Shown: positions 1 to 8,249 of the stretch, piece by piece
How the letters are laid out: each line of letters opens with the position of its first letter
Numbering within the stretch: the first letter of the stretch is position 1
NCBI RefSeq assembly: GCF_900177535.1
Contig: NZ_FXAJ01000001.1
Location: 930,001 to 994,000 of the forward strand
Origin: Priestia filamentosa
Lineage (GTDB): Bacteria > Bacillota > Bacilli > Bacillales > Bacillaceae_H
Length of the DNA: 64,000 nucleotides
Reading direction: 5' to 3'
Made by a program: the position numbers and the translations under genes
The notes under the pieces: model-generated
What the model was told of the DNA's origin: nothing
Database searches by the model: none
Seen by the model: the letters and a program-made list of their open reading frames with translations, nothing else

Positions 1-338
1 CAAGCGGGCTTCTAGGTTCGTCTTTAATTGGTGTTGCCTTTGCAGCAGGATGGACACCGTGTACAGGGCCTATTCTTGTATCTGTTATGGCGCTTGCTGC
101 AACAAATCCAGGTTCAGGGCTCCTTTATATGACAGCATATGCTCTTGGTTTTTCAATTCCTTTTTTTCTCCTGTCTTTCTTCATTGGAGGAGCGAAATGG
201 ATTAAAAAATATAGCCGCCACTTCACAAAGGTGGGGGGAGGCTTGATGGTAGCAATGGGGGTTGTTCTTTATTTTGACTGGATGACCAAAATAATTGTGT
301 ACTCTACAAGTCTCTTTGGAGGATTTCAAGGGTTTTAA
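1..338 (+). CDS. ccdA: CcdA, cytochrome c biogenesis thiol-disulfide transporter (5' end outside window)
   Basis: Only the C-terminal part (about 111 residues, reading frame from base 3) is present. CcdA is a polytopic membrane protein of the DsbD family that carries reducing equivalents across the membrane for apocytochrome c maturation and spore thiol proteins. The fragment shows the conserved [10 protein letters not shown] segment, whose Cys is one of the two redox-active cysteines, then two long hydrophobic stretches and a short tail. A broken response regulator and ccdC follow, as in the B. subtilis ccdA-yneI-yneJ cluster, which supports the call. Confidence 0.88.
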   Translation, partial: SGLLGSSLIGVAFAAGWTPCTGPILVSVMALAATNPGSGLLYMTAYALGFSIPFFLLSFFIGGAKWIKKYSRHFTKVGGGLMVAMGVVLYFDWMTKIIVYSTSLFGGFQGF

Positions 339-421
339 TGGTGGAAAGCATCGAAAAAGGTCTTATTGGTTGGTAGAGTAAAACATAGAATGTACGAGGA
401 TTTTTTTAGGAGGCTACAAGA

Positions 422-790
422 GTGGCAAGTGTTCTCATCATGGATGATTCCCAATTTATTCGGCAAACTCTTGCACGGATTTTATAAACAAGCGAATATA
501 AAGTCGTAGGAGAAGCAGCGCCAGGGTCAGAAGCCATTGACAAGTATCGACTTCTTCGCCCTAACCTTGTGATTATGGTTGTGACAATGCCTGAAATGGA
601 TGGAATTCAAGCATTAAAACGTATACATAGTGAATTTCAGGATGCACAAATTGTGATGTGCTCAACTGTTAGTCAGCAGAAGATGATGGTCAAAGCAATT
701 GAATCTGGCGCTAAAGATTACATTGTCAAACCATTTCATAAAACAACAGTACTTGATACCGTTCACCGGTTGTTTCGAAAACCTGTTTAA
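422..790 (+). pseudogene. yneI: CheY-like response regulator (YneI/CcdB type), broken by an in-frame stop
   Basis: From a GTG start preceded by AGGAGG, the frame reads a single receiver domain of about 122 residues. Codon 22 is TAA (485-487), between the N-terminal acidic pair (MDDS) and helix 1. After the stop the frame continues intact to the IVKPF lysine motif and a natural end. The phospho-acceptor Asp is also missing: where receivers read MDITMP this one reads MVVTMP (Val codon GTT at 578-580). Each defect can be explained by one base change, GAA to TAA and GAT to GTT. Position between ccdA and ccdC identifies it as the yneI/ccdB counterpart. A sequencing error could explain the stop but less easily both changes. 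Confidence 0.8.
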
Positions 791-813
791 CAGATGTTAA
801 ATAGGTTTTTTTT
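780..813 (+). terminator. Rho-independent terminator after the ccdA/yneI unit
   Basis: Imperfect hairpin (AACCT/AGGTT outer and TTTAAC/GTTAAA inner arms, AGAT loop) followed by a run of T. Its first arm overlaps the yneI stop codon. Confidence 0.65.
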
Positions 814-1004
814 ACGCGTTTCTTCACTTTTTAGAATGTGACGCAATCCCTTGAAAGCCAAGGGATTGGCAGGTTTTGAGTCTCTGAAAAAAAATAATAA
901 AAAAAATTATGAAAAAGTCTATTTCCAACGAAGAACTTGAGTGGTAAAATAATATCGATTCAATGGATAATTGAAGATCTTGAAGGTACGAAGAGGTGGG
1001 TCTT

Positions 1005-1577
1005 TTGAAAGAGATTATCTTGATTTTGCTGCTGCAGCTTGTGTATGTTCCTGTTTTAACATTAAGGACGCTTCTGCTTGTTAAAGGGATGAGTACGTAT
1101 GCTTCAGTTTTCGGTTTTTTGGAAGCTCTTATTTATGTTTTTGGATTATCCCTTGTTTTTAGTGGTGATCAAAGTACAGCTGCGATGGTTGTATACGCAG
1201 TAGGCTTTGGTGTTGGAATCTTAATTGGAAGCTATGTTGAAAATCGACTAGCGATTGGCTTTACAACATTTATTGTGAATTTGGACAATAAAAATGAAGA
1301 GCTTATTGCACGTCTTCGCCAAGAAGGCTTTGGTGTAACGGTCTTTGAAGGTGAAGGAAGAGACAGCGTACGCTACCAGCTTGAAATTCTAACAAAGCGA
1401 AATCGAGAAGTCGAACTTTTTCGTCTTATTGAGGAGTATGACGCGCGTGCTTTTATTATTTCTTACGAGCCGCGTAAATTTAAAGGTGGCTTCCTTTTAA
1501 AAAGCCTAAAGAAACAAAAGGTGAAAAAGAATGCTGTAACGCCAGAAGGAAGTTCTCCAACTTCGCCACATCCTTAA
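1005..1577 (+). CDS. YebE-like UPF0316/DUF2179 membrane protein
   Basis: Protein of about 190 residues with three hydrophobic N-terminal segments (roughly residues 3-25, 33-55 and 60-80), a GILIGSYVE motif and a soluble DUF2179-like C-terminal domain of about 90 residues. The GFGVTVFEGEGRDSVRY segment is characteristic of the UPF0316 family (B. subtilis YebE). Function is unknown; DUF2179 domains are suspected to bind small ligands. TTG at 1005 is chosen because GAGGTG lies 6 bases upstream and the N-terminus then matches the family; GTG at 996 is the alternative. The gene sits inside the ccd block, an insertion relative to B. subtilis. The tail (SSPTSPHP) is low complexity. Confidence 0.75.
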   Translation: MKEIILILLLQLVYVPVLTLRTLLLVKGMSTYASVFGFLEALIYVFGLSLVFSGDQSTAAMVVYAVGFGVGILIGSYVENRLAIGFTTFIVNLDNKNEELIARLRQEGFGVTVFEGEGRDSVRYQLEILTKRNREVELFRLIEEYDARAFIISYEPRKFKGGFLLKSLKKQKVKKNAVTPEGSSPTSPHP

Positions 1578-1582
1578 TATAC

Positions 1583-1640
1583 GGACACAAGCAAAAGAAA
1601 GATCTTCTTTCAAATAAAAAAGGTGTCCCTCTTCTTTTTT
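1583..1640 (+). terminator. Possible terminator after the YebE-like gene
   Basis: GGACAC pairs with GTGTCC across about 35 bases that hold a smaller GAAAG/CTTTC hairpin. A CTCTTCTTTTTT tail follows. Confidence 0.45.
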
Positions 1641-1696
1641 AACGTTATATTGGTTATACTAGTAGTATAACTTTATCGAAAAAAGGAAGGATTATA

Positions 1697-2185
1697 ATGG
1701 TCAATACAGTTACGATCTTTTCAGCGATAATTGCAACATTAATGGCTCTTACTGTTATTGTGGTACGGATTAAAGCCTCAAAGAAACCAACAAATGCTAA
1801 AAAAATTATCCTGCCGCCATTTTTTATGAGCACAGGAGCACTTATGTTTATTGATCCGTTTTTTCGAGTTTCTCTATCTGAGTTTTTAGAAGCTATTCTT
1901 TTAGGTATGCTCTTTTCTATTTTACTTATCAAAACATCAAAATTCGAAATACGAGATGAAGCTATTTATTTGAAACGATCTAAAGCTTTTGCGCTTATCC
2001 TTATTACGCTTTTAATTGTAAGAATCGGTCTTAAATCATATTTAAGCATGTCCATTGATATTGGGCAGCTTAGCGGCATGTTCTGGATTCTGGCCTTTGG
2101 TATGATTGTGCCTTGGCGCATTGCAATGTATCGTTCGTACCGTAAGTTAGAGCAAGAAATGTTCAATAAAACAAAAATGGTATAA
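1697..2185 (+). CDS. ccdC: CcdC, cytochrome c biogenesis membrane protein
   Basis: A 162-residue hydrophobic protein with about five membrane segments, of the DUF1453/CcdC family (B. subtilis YneJ). Family features visible are the ILPPFFMSTGALMF segment after helix 1, the IDPFFR motif, and the FWILAFGMIVPWRIAMY segment near the end. It belongs functionally with CcdA although its biochemical role is unproven. The start has AAGGAAGG upstream. A hairpin terminator follows directly, so it appears to be the end of its transcription unit. Confidence 0.85.
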   Translation: MVNTVTIFSAIIATLMALTVIVVRIKASKKPTNAKKIILPPFFMSTGALMFIDPFFRVSLSEFLEAILLGMLFSILLIKTSKFEIRDEAIYLKRSKAFALILITLLIVRIGLKSYLSMSIDIGQLSGMFWILAFGMIVPWRIAMYRSYRKLEQEMFNKTKMV

Positions 2186-2187
2186 AA

Positions 2188-2214
2188 GAAAAGCGGCCGA
2201 TTGGCCGCTTTTTA
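2188..2214. terminator. Bidirectional terminator between ccdC and yneK
   Basis: Perfect AAGCGGCC/GGCCGCTT stem with GATT loop. It has T on the plus side and an A-run upstream, so it can serve both convergent genes. Confidence 0.85.
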
Positions 2215-2219
2215 TATTC

Positions 2220-2648
2220 TTACGTGAAAAATTGCTGATATTGGGCGAGGTCGATTTCTTTTTCTTTTAACTTTTTGCGAAGAAATTTATGGTCGCGTTT
2301 TGGTGTTGCAATGATGTAGCCTTCAATGATAATATCATCTGTCAGTTCCTTTACTCGGCGTTTGAAAGCAAGATGTCCTATACTTCCAGCAATCTTGTTG
2401 CGAGCTACATCACGAAATAGCTCTGGAACAGGTTCAACAAGCTCTTCAAGCAGCTGTTTTTGTTCTTTGCTCCATAGTTGTCGAGTTTGTTTAATATAGT
2501 AGTCTTCCCAGTCTAGATCGCTCATACCGTCTTCTTTTGGGAGGCGTTTTAAAAACTTGCGAAACATAAAAAAACCGCCAATTGCAAATAGGCCAAAAAG
2601 TATGATTACCCAAAAAAGAATAAACCATAAGAACCACCCTGACAGCAT
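2220..2648 (-). CDS. yneK: YneK-like DUF2621 membrane-anchored protein
   Basis: A 142-residue protein with one N-terminal transmembrane helix (about residues 5-28), followed by a basic linker and a mostly helical, charged cytoplasmic domain. The DLDWEDYYIKQTRQLWSKE region and the position directly after ccdC match the DUF2621/YneK family. No enzymatic motif is visible and the function is unknown. An AAGGGTG ribosome site precedes the ATG. It converges on ccdC across a shared terminator. Confidence 0.75.
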   Translation of the reverse strand: MLSGWFLWFILFWVIILFGLFAIGGFFMFRKFLKRLPKEDGMSDLDWEDYYIKQTRQLWSKEQKQLLEELVEPVPELFRDVARNKIAGSIGHLAFKRRVKELTDDIIIEGYIIATPKRDHKFLRKKLKEKEIDLAQYQQFFT

Positions 2649-2768
2649 ATGATCACCCTTTATTTATAAGTTATCTCTATTTTACTTCATGAAAACAGGA
2701 TTTTCCATGATTGATTCTATCGAAAAAAACAATTATGCTACATATGAAATGAAAGATGAGGTGATATA

Positions 2769-2927
2769 ATGTTTGCATTCTTAACAGCAATTGGGTTTTT
2801 GGGCCTCATTTTATACGCTACAACGTTTATGTATGGAGTGTTTAAAAAAGAGAAAAAAAAGAAGTCACCGCTTATTATTAGCTTTCTTGTGATGGTTATC
2901 GGTTTAATCGGACTTCAGCTAACATAA
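2769..2927 (+). CDS. Small two-helix membrane protein, unknown function
   Basis: A 52-residue open frame with a GAGGTGAT ribosome site. It encodes a hydrophobic helix (residues 3-24), a strongly basic turn (KKEKKKK), and a second hydrophobic helix (residues 33-51). This hairpin layout, the good ribosome site and the terminator directly after the stop argue that it is a real gene. I do not recognise a family. It diverges from yneK. Confidence 0.6.
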   Translation: MFAFLTAIGFLGLILYATTFMYGVFKKEKKKKSPLIISFLVMVIGLIGLQLT

Positions 2928-2958
2928 AAAGGGGACGTTAAGCAACACGTCCCTTTTT
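2926..2958. terminator. Bidirectional terminator
   Basis: AAAAAGGGGACGT pairs with ACGTCCCTTTTT around a TAAGCAAC loop. It serves the small membrane protein gene and the convergent cotM-like gene. Confidence 0.85.
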
Positions 2959-3352
2959 AGCGGCTAGTAATAGGGATATGAGAAGAGAGGGTAAAATCAG
3001 TACGAGTTTTAGCTATAAAGATTTCTAAAATAGACTTATGAAAAACAGCGCGAATTTCTCGCTCCTGTAAGCTGAAGGGAAAATCAATAATTTGTTCTAT
3101 CTTCTGCTCATTTGAAAGAGAATGAAAAGCTGAAAGCTTAAGCGCATCTTCCTCTAGCAGAAGGGAAATATCCTCTCGTTCATAACCAATAAGTTCGGCT
3201 TCAATAATATAGTGTTGCTCTGTTTCAAAAAGATCAATACGGGCATAGTTTTGTTCAACATAATGCAAAAAAGGGTGTGAAAACACATAATCTACCCATG
3301 CATTAAAATCGTCGCTAAGCTCACTTTCATTGTGAGCGTTTTCCTTTTTCAT
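2957..3352 (-). CDS. cotM: CotM-like Hsp20/alpha-crystallin family protein
   Basis: A 131-residue protein with an alpha-crystallin-like core (about residues 38-125): the strand IDLFETEQHYIIEAELIGYEREDI and a late FHKSILEIFI strand are typical. The usual C-terminal IxI anchor is present as IPI. Directly followed by sspP and then citB, it occupies the place of B. subtilis cotM, an outer spore-coat protein of the small heat-shock family, so a coat role is inferred. GGAGGAAG precedes the ATG. A mother-cell sigma factor promoter would be expected but I could not pick one with confidence. Confidence 0.7.
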   Translation of the reverse strand: MKKENAHNESELSDDFNAWVDYVFSHPFLHYVEQNYARIDLFETEQHYIIEAELIGYEREDISLLLEEDALKLSAFHSLSNEQKIEQIIDFPFSLQEREIRAVFHKSILEIFIAKTRTDFTLSSHIPITSR

Positions 3353-3428
3353 TATTCTTCCTCCACCATTCTATTCTTCCTCGTACAGTGTATTCTGCAA
3401 GGGAATAAATGGTGTGTAAAAAGAGAAC

Positions 3429-3456
3429 AGGATACCAAAAGGTATCCTGTTTTTTT
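3429..3456. terminator. Terminator after sspP
   Basis: Perfect AGGATACC/GGTATCCT stem with a four-base loop. There is a T-run on the plus side and a weaker T-rich tail on the minus side, the direction of sspP. Confidence 0.65.
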
Positions 3457-3598
3457 ACATGTCATGATGACTGTGTTGTTTTTGACGCGAGTGCTGTCTG
3501 TTTTTTACTTTATGTGAGCCGCTCAATGGAGCAGGCTGACCGGGGTTATCACCTTTTGGTGCGTTTTTTCGAATATCTTTACCGTTGTTTTTGTTCAT
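3455..3598 (-). CDS. sspP: Small acid-soluble spore protein P
   Basis: A 47-residue, basic, His- and Lys-rich protein. It carries the family signature [20 protein letters not shown] and the conserved KVKNR and HDM end of SspP (CotL), a minor SASP made in the forespore and deposited in the core. AGGAAGG lies 6 bases before the ATG. The sspO gene normally found beside it in B. subtilis is not seen here. The gene is short enough to be missed by ORF callers. Confidence 0.9.
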   Translation of the reverse strand: MNKNNGKDIRKNAPKGDNPGQPAPLSGSHKVKNRQHSRQKQHSHHDM

Positions 3599-3856
3599 TG
3601 TGGGCCTTCCTTTCTCTTGTAAAGGATGAGCAGAACTGCTCTCTTATAGGATGAGAAAATGAAGAAGTTTTATGTATGGGAAAAGGGGGCAATAGACGTG
3701 GGAAGTTTGGTAAATGATAATAAAAAAAAGAATGTTTTCTTTTCTTTTTTTCGGGAAAGAGAGAAAAGATCGAACTTCCAGAAAAAAGAAAAAATAATCA
3801 TAAAAAACAGACCATTATAAATTATTAGATAAAATTGTAGAAAAGTAAACTTAATA

Positions 3857-3871
3857 ATAAGTAAAACTTAT
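3857..3871. promoter_or_regulatory. CcpC-type dyad upstream of the aconitase gene
   Basis: ATAAG-TAAAA-CTTAT fits the ATAA-N7-TTAT dyad described for CcpC, the citrate-responsive LysR regulator of citB. It is centred about 55 bases upstream of a TATATT -10 candidate (3913-3918), close to the spacing of the B. subtilis citB box I. The match and geometry are seen; regulation is inferred from that family. Confidence 0.6.
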
Positions 3872-3889
3872 AATAACTAATAACATTCT

Positions 3890-3918
3890 TTTTATTTACT
3901 TATGTATGAGGTTATATT
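3890..3918 (+). promoter_or_regulatory. Probable acnA promoter
   Basis: TATATT at 3913-3918 as -10, with a poor T-rich -35 about 17 bases upstream. A weak -35 is expected of a regulated citB promoter. The remaining 3660-3990 stretch is AT-rich with no other gene visible. Confidence 0.4.
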
Positions 3919-3989
3919 AAGATAAGTTTGAGAGAAGTTTTACAAGGTGGAAAAGTCTGCTGATACATATTACTTAAGGGGGTAATCGA

Positions 3990-6710
3990 ATGAGCAAAGA
4001 TTTATTCAATGCACGTTCATCATTTACTGTAGATGGAAAAACATATCATTACTATCGTTTGCAAGCGCTTGAAGAAGCAGGAGCAGGAAAAGTTTCAAAA
4101 CTTCCGTACTCTGTGAAGGTTCTTCTAGAATCCGTTCTTCGCCAAGCAGACGGACGCGTAATTACAAAAGAACACGTAGAGAATTTAGCAAAATGGGGCA
4201 CATCAGATATTAAAGATATAGATGTTCCATTCAAGCCTTCTCGCGTTATTCTCCAAGACTTTACAGGTGTTCCGGCCGTTGTTGACCTTGCATCTTTACG
4301 TAAAGCAATGGCAGATATGGGCGGAGATCCTGATAAAATTAACCCTGAAATCCCAGTTGATCTTGTTGTTGACCATTCTGTTCAAGTTGATAAAGCAGGA
4401 AGCGAAGATGCACTTCGTTTTAATATGAACCTTGAGTTCGAACGTAATGCAGAGCGCTATAACTTCCTTAACTGGGCACAGAAAGCATTTAACAACTATC
4501 GTGCAGTTCCACCAGCAACAGGGATTGTTCACCAAGTAAATTTAGAATATTTAGCAAACGTTGTGCAAGCTGTTGAAAATGAGGATGGAGAAGTTGAAAC
4601 ATTCCCAGACACGCTTGTTGGAACAGATTCACATACAACAATGATTAACGGTATCGGTGTTCTAGGATGGGGCGTTGGTGGTATCGAAGCTGAAGCAGGT
4701 ATGCTTGGTCAACCATCTTACTTCCCAGTACCAGAAGTTATCGGTGTTAAACTAACAGGAGCACTTCCAAACGGAACAACAGCAACAGACTTAGCGTTAA
4801 AAGTAACGCAAGTACTTCGTCAAAAAGGCGTTGTTGGAAAGTTTGTTGAATTCTTTGGCCCTGGTATTAAAGGTCTACCGCTTGCAGACCGCGCAACAAT
4901 TGCCAATATGGCACCTGAGTATGGCGCAACATGTGGATTCTTCCCTGTTGATGAAGAGTCACTAAATTACATGCGTCTAACAGGTCGTAAAGAAGAACAA
5001 ATCAAACTTGTTGAAGAGTACTGTAAGAAAAATGGCCTCTTCTATACAGAAGGTACGCCAGATCCAACGTTCACATCCGTTGTTGAGATCGACTTAAGTG
5101 AAATCGAAGCTAACTTGTCTGGACCAAAACGTCCACAAGACTTAATTCCACTTTCTCAAATGAAAGATGAATTTAATAAAGCCCTTGTTGCACCAGCTGG
5201 AAACCAAGGATTCGGCTTAGAAGCAACAGAGAAAAATAAAGAAGTAACGGTGAAATTTAATGATGGCCGTGAAACAACAATGAAAACAGGCGCAATTGCA
5301 ATTGCTGCAATTACGAGCTGTACAAATACATCAAATCCATACGTACTTGTTGCAGCAGGTCTTGTTGCTAAGAAAGCCGTTGAAAAAGGTCTCATCGTTC
5401 CTGAGTATGTGAAAACATCACTAGCACCAGGATCAAAAGTTGTAACAGGTTACCTTGAAGAAGCAGGACTTCTTCCATATCTTGAGAAAATCGGTTTCAA
5501 CGTTGTAGGTTATGGCTGTACAACATGTATCGGAAACTCTGGTCCACTTGAGCAAGAAATTGAAGAAGCAGTAGCTAAGAGCGATCTTCTTGTAACGTCT
5601 GTTCTTTCAGGTAACCGTAACTTTGAAGGACGTATCCACCCGCTTGTGAAAGGAAACTACTTAGCATCTCCACCGCTTGTTGTAGCATATGCACTAGCTG
5701 GAACGGTTGATGTTGATCTTCAAACAGATTCATTTGGAAAAGATAAAGATGGAAATGAAATCTACTTCAAAGATATCTGGCCATCTATGACAGAAGTTGA
5801 TGAAGTTGTGAAGAATAACGTAACACCAGAATTATTCCGTAAGCAATATGAGCGTGTGTTCGATGATAATGAACGTTGGAACGATATTAAAACAAGTGAA
5901 GAACCTCTTTACACTTGGAATGATGATTCAACATACATTCAAAATCCACCGTTCTTTGAAGGGTTAACACAAGATATTGAAGAAGTAAAACCACTTGTTG
6001 GTCTTCGTGCAGTTGGTAAATTTGGAGATTCTGTAACAACAGACCACATTTCACCAGCAGGTTCAATTGCGAAAGAATCACCAGCAGGTCGCTATCTTCT
6101 AAACAACGATGTTGAAATTCGTGATTTCAACTCATATGGATCTCGTCGTGGTAACCACGAAGTGATGATGCGCGGTACATTCGCTAACATCCGTATTCGT
6201 AACCAGCTTGCTCCAGGCACTGAAGGCGGTTATACAACATACTGGCCAACAGGCGAAACAATGTCTATCTATGATGCGTGCATGCGCTATAAAGAAGACA
6301 ACACACCACTTATCGTAATGGGTGGAAAAGACTATGGAATGGGAAGCTCTCGTGACTGGGCTGCTAAAGGAACAAACCTTCTTGGCATTAAAACAGTTAT
6401 TGCAGAAAGCTTCGAGCGTATTCACCGTAGCAACCTTGTTCTTATGGGCGTGCTTCCTCTTCAATTTAAAGAAGGCGACAGCGCTGATAAGCTAGGTTTA
6501 ACAGGAAAAGAAACGTTCAACATTGTGATTGATGAAAATGTAAAACCACGTGACTTCGTCAAAGTAACAGCAACAGATGAAACTGGTAAAGTTACAGAGT
6601 TTGAAGCACTTGTTCGCTTTGATAGTGAAGTGGAAATTGATTACTATCGTCACGGCGGTATCTTACAAATGGTACTTCGCGACAAACTTCAATCTAAATC
6701 AATGGCATAA
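3990..6710 (+). CDS. acnA: Aconitate hydratase A (aconitase)
   Basis: A 906-residue, full-length member of the AcnA/IRP family, catalysing citrate to isocitrate interconversion in the TCA cycle; in B. subtilis CitB also binds RNA. The [4Fe-4S] ligands are visible as Cys444 ([10 protein letters not shown]) and Cys510/Cys513 ([10 protein letters not shown]). The family blocks [22 protein letters not shown] and GRGGTFANIR-like ([15 protein letters not shown]) are present, as is the [10 protein letters not shown] substrate-binding loop. GGGGG precedes the ATG with good spacing. A strong terminator follows immediately. The upstream CcpC-like dyad suggests citrate-responsive control. Confidence 0.97.
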   Translation: MSKDLFNARSSFTVDGKTYHYYRLQALEEAGAGKVSKLPYSVKVLLESVLRQADGRVITKEHVENLAKWGTSDIKDIDVPFKPSRVILQDFTGVPAVVDLASLRKAMADMGGDPDKINPEIPVDLVVDHSVQVDKAGSEDALRFNMNLEFERNAERYNFLNWAQKAFNNYRAVPPATGIVHQVNLEYLANVVQAVENEDGEVETFPDTLVGTDSHTTMINGIGVLGWGVGGIEAEAGMLGQPSYFPVPEVIGVKLTGALPNGTTATDLALKVTQVLRQKGVVGKFVEFFGPGIKGLPLADRATIANMAPEYGATCGFFPVDEESLNYMRLTGRKEEQIKLVEEYCKKNGLFYTEGTPDPTFTSVVEIDLSEIEANLSGPKRPQDLIPLSQMKDEFNKALVAPAGNQGFGLEATEKNKEVTVKFNDGRETTMKTGAIAIAAITSCTNTSNPYVLVAAGLVAKKAVEKGLIVPEYVKTSLAPGSKVVTGYLEEAGLLPYLEKIGFNVVGYGCTTCIGNSGPLEQEIEEAVAKSDLLVTSVLSGNRNFEGRIHPLVKGNYLASPPLVVAYALAGTVDVDLQTDSFGKDKDGNEIYFKDIWPSMTEVDEVVKNNVTPELFRKQYERVFDDNERWNDIKTSEEPLYTWNDDSTYIQNPPFFEGLTQDIEEVKPLVGLRAVGKFGDSVTTDHISPAGSIAKESPAGRYLLNNDVEIRDFNSYGSRRGNHEVMMRGTFANIRIRNQLAPGTEGGYTTYWPTGETMSIYDACMRYKEDNTPLIVMGGKDYGMGSSRDWAAKGTNLLGIKTVIAESFERIHRSNLVLMGVLPLQFKEGDSADKLGLTGKETFNIVIDENVKPRDFVKVTATDETGKVTEFEALVRFDSEVEIDYYRHGGILQMVLRDKLQSKSMA

Positions 6711-6720
6711 TGTTTTGAAA

Positions 6721-6751
6721 GAAGGATTCTTCAGAGAATCCTTCTTTTTTT
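6721..6751 (+). terminator. Terminator of acnA
   Basis: Perfect 10-bp stem GAAGGATTCT/AGAATCCTTC with TCAG loop and seven T. Confidence 0.92.
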
Positions 6752-6857
6752 ATGGGCGAAAAAAGGAACAAGAGAAAGAAAAAGCGAAGTTTTATAAAAA
6801 GTATGGATTAAAAAACACATGCATATATACATATTATTGAGAAAGAAGGTGAGAGAC

Positions 6858-7418
6858 TTGTGGAGAAAAGGATTAGCTGTTGCATTATTGCTTATTATGA
6901 TTGGTTATACAGGATGGCAAATGATACAGCCAAAAGAAAATAAAGCAAACAGTTCATATGAGAATGGAAATGTTGAAAATAACCAAACCTCAATGGGAAT
7001 TGAAGAAGGGAAAATGGCTCCATCTTTTACACTCTCTTCCCTAAGTGGAGAGGAGATTGCCCTAGAGCACTTGAAAGGAAAAAAAGTAATTATTAATTTC
7101 TGGGCAACATGGTGTCCACCTTGTAAAAAAGAGATGCCTGAGATGCAAAAAATAAGCGAGGCTCATGGAGAGGAAGTTGAAATCCTAGCGATCAACTCAA
7201 CAGACAACGAAAAAAGTGTAAAAAGTGTAGAAGATTTTATTGAAGAAGGAGGATATACTTTTACTGTTTTACTTGATCCAGAAGGGGAAGTGAACGGAAA
7301 TTTGTATAAAACTGTGGCATTCCCAACCTCTTATTTCATTGATGAAGAAGGCAAAATTGTTAAACGTATCAATGGACAGCTCACTGAAAAAGAGATGCTC
7401 AAATTTATTCAAAGTTAA
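6858..7418 (+). CDS. yneN: YneN-like membrane-anchored thioredoxin (TlpA/ResA family)
   Basis: About 186 residues. An N-terminal signal-anchor helix (residues 5-20) is followed by a Ser/Asn-rich linker and a thioredoxin fold with the active site WATWCPPCKKE and the cis-Pro loop AFPTSYFID. It should act outside the membrane as a thiol-disulfide oxidoreductase, a family that includes ResA and StoA. TTG at 6858 is preferred because AAGGTGAG lies 5-6 bases upstream; an ATG at 6819 lacks a ribosome site. It follows citB, as yneN does in B. subtilis. Confidence 0.85.
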   Translation: MWRKGLAVALLLIMIGYTGWQMIQPKENKANSSYENGNVENNQTSMGIEEGKMAPSFTLSSLSGEEIALEHLKGKKVIINFWATWCPPCKKEMPEMQKISEAHGEEVEILAINSTDNEKSVKSVEDFIEEGGYTFTVLLDPEGEVNGNLYKTVAFPTSYFIDEEGKIVKRINGQLTEKEMLKFIQS

Positions 7419-7501
7419 AAAGTCTGAAGGTTTGTATGAGTCGCGTTTTTCTGGGGATAATGAAAATACAAAGAATCTTAGAAAATGGAAGGAAGAGAAA
7501 A

Positions 7502-7633
7502 ATGCGAAAAGTTAGAAAACGTTCATTTACACAGCTTTTACATGAAAACAAGCAGGCGTTATTAAATGATAAGGAAGCATTGGATAAATTGGAAGAGCGT
7601 CTTGAAGCACGTATGAGTCGGGAAGAAGGATAA
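7502..7633 (+). CDS. FbpB-like Fur-regulated basic protein
   Basis: A 43-residue, highly basic protein: MRKVRKRSFTQLL, then a helix with HENKQALLNDKEALDKLEERLE. This is the pattern of the FbpB/FbpC family (Fur_reg_FbpB), small proteins that in B. subtilis act with the sRNA FsrA in iron sparing. A longer frame begins at 7436, but GGAAGGAAG just before the ATG at 7502 and the family N-terminus favour the short form. A Fur-like half site (GGATAATGAAAATAC, 7454-7468) matches only about 9 of 14 consensus positions, so iron control is not shown. Confidence 0.7.
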   Translation: MRKVRKRSFTQLLHENKQALLNDKEALDKLEERLEARMSREEG

Positions 7634-7690
7634 ATACGTACATAGTTTTCCCTCGTCTTGGTTATAGTAAAAGGCGAGGGGGGAAGAACT

Positions 7691-7834
7691 ATGAGCAATG
7701 CAAAACGCGATAGCGAACACTTTGTTCCAAACCATATTGGTACACAACCTCGTGCTGCAGGTGGAAATAAAGGGAAAAAGATGCAAGATAAATCAGGCAA
7801 ACACGCCCAAGTGATGCAAACAAAAGGCGAATAA
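7691..7834 (+). CDS. sspN: Small acid-soluble spore protein N
   Basis: A 47-residue protein with the SspN pattern: an [10 protein letters not shown] segment, a Gly/Lys-rich middle ([15 protein letters not shown]) and the terminal VMQTKGE. SspN is a minor forespore SASP whose gene is co-transcribed with tlp in B. subtilis, and tlp follows here 86 bases later. A GGGGGGAAG ribosome site precedes the ATG. Confidence 0.9.
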   Translation: MSNAKRDSEHFVPNHIGTQPRAAGGNKGKKMQDKSGKHAQVMQTKGE

Positions 7835-7919
7835 CCAACATAAATGGGACATCTCCCATGCTCATCATAAAACAGTTTCTTCAACTACCATTGTTATTCA
7901 TCAAAGGAGGAAATGAAAA

Positions 7920-8153
7920 ATGGCATGGCAACAACCAAATCCAGATGATCGTAGTGATAACGTAGAAAGACTTCAAGAAGCAATTAACAACACAGTTGAA
8001 AACATGTGCAAAGCAGAAGATGCTCTTGACCATGCTTCTGAAAAGGACCGTGCTGATATTGAAGCGAAAAACCATCGTCGAGAAGAAAGCCTTACAGCGA
8101 TGCGTAATGAAGTAAAAGAAGAAGCCGCTGACCGCGAAAACGGCTATTCGTAA
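7920..8153 (+). CDS. tlp: Tlp, thioredoxin-like small spore protein
   Basis: A 77-residue, charged, almost wholly helical protein containing the family signature QQPNPDDRSDNVERLQ and the NHRREESLTAMRNEVKEEAADR region of Tlp SASPs. Despite its name it has no CxxC. It is expected in the forespore core. AAAGGAGG lies directly upstream. It is paired with sspN and closed by a strong terminator. Confidence 0.93.
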   Translation: MAWQQPNPDDRSDNVERLQEAINNTVENMCKAEDALDHASEKDRADIEAKNHRREESLTAMRNEVKEEAADRENGYS

Positions 8154-8158
8154 AGGAG

Positions 8159-8189
8159 AAAGGCTGCGTAATGCAGCCTTTCTTTTTTT
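8159..8189 (+). terminator. Terminator of the sspN-tlp unit
   Basis: AAAGGCTGC/GCAGCCTTT stem with GTAAT loop and a C-T7 tail. Confidence 0.9.
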
Positions 8190-8249
8190 ATTCAAAAAGA
8201 AACATGTGATAAAATAAAAGAGAAAACTTAGAAGATAGAAGGGAAAATT

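Noticed and set aside
1654-1932. A 92-codon minus-strand frame opposite ccdC
   Set aside because: It lies opposite a recognised ccdC with a good ribosome site and has no features of its own.
4052-6464. Several frames of 60-110 codons antisense to or out of frame with aconitase
   Set aside because: They are shadows of a highly conserved gene, without ribosome sites or family features.
7405-8195. Long minus-strand frames opposite fbpB-like, sspN and tlp genes
   Set aside because: The plus-strand small proteins match known families with ribosome sites. The antisense frames are Cys/Phe-rich artefacts.
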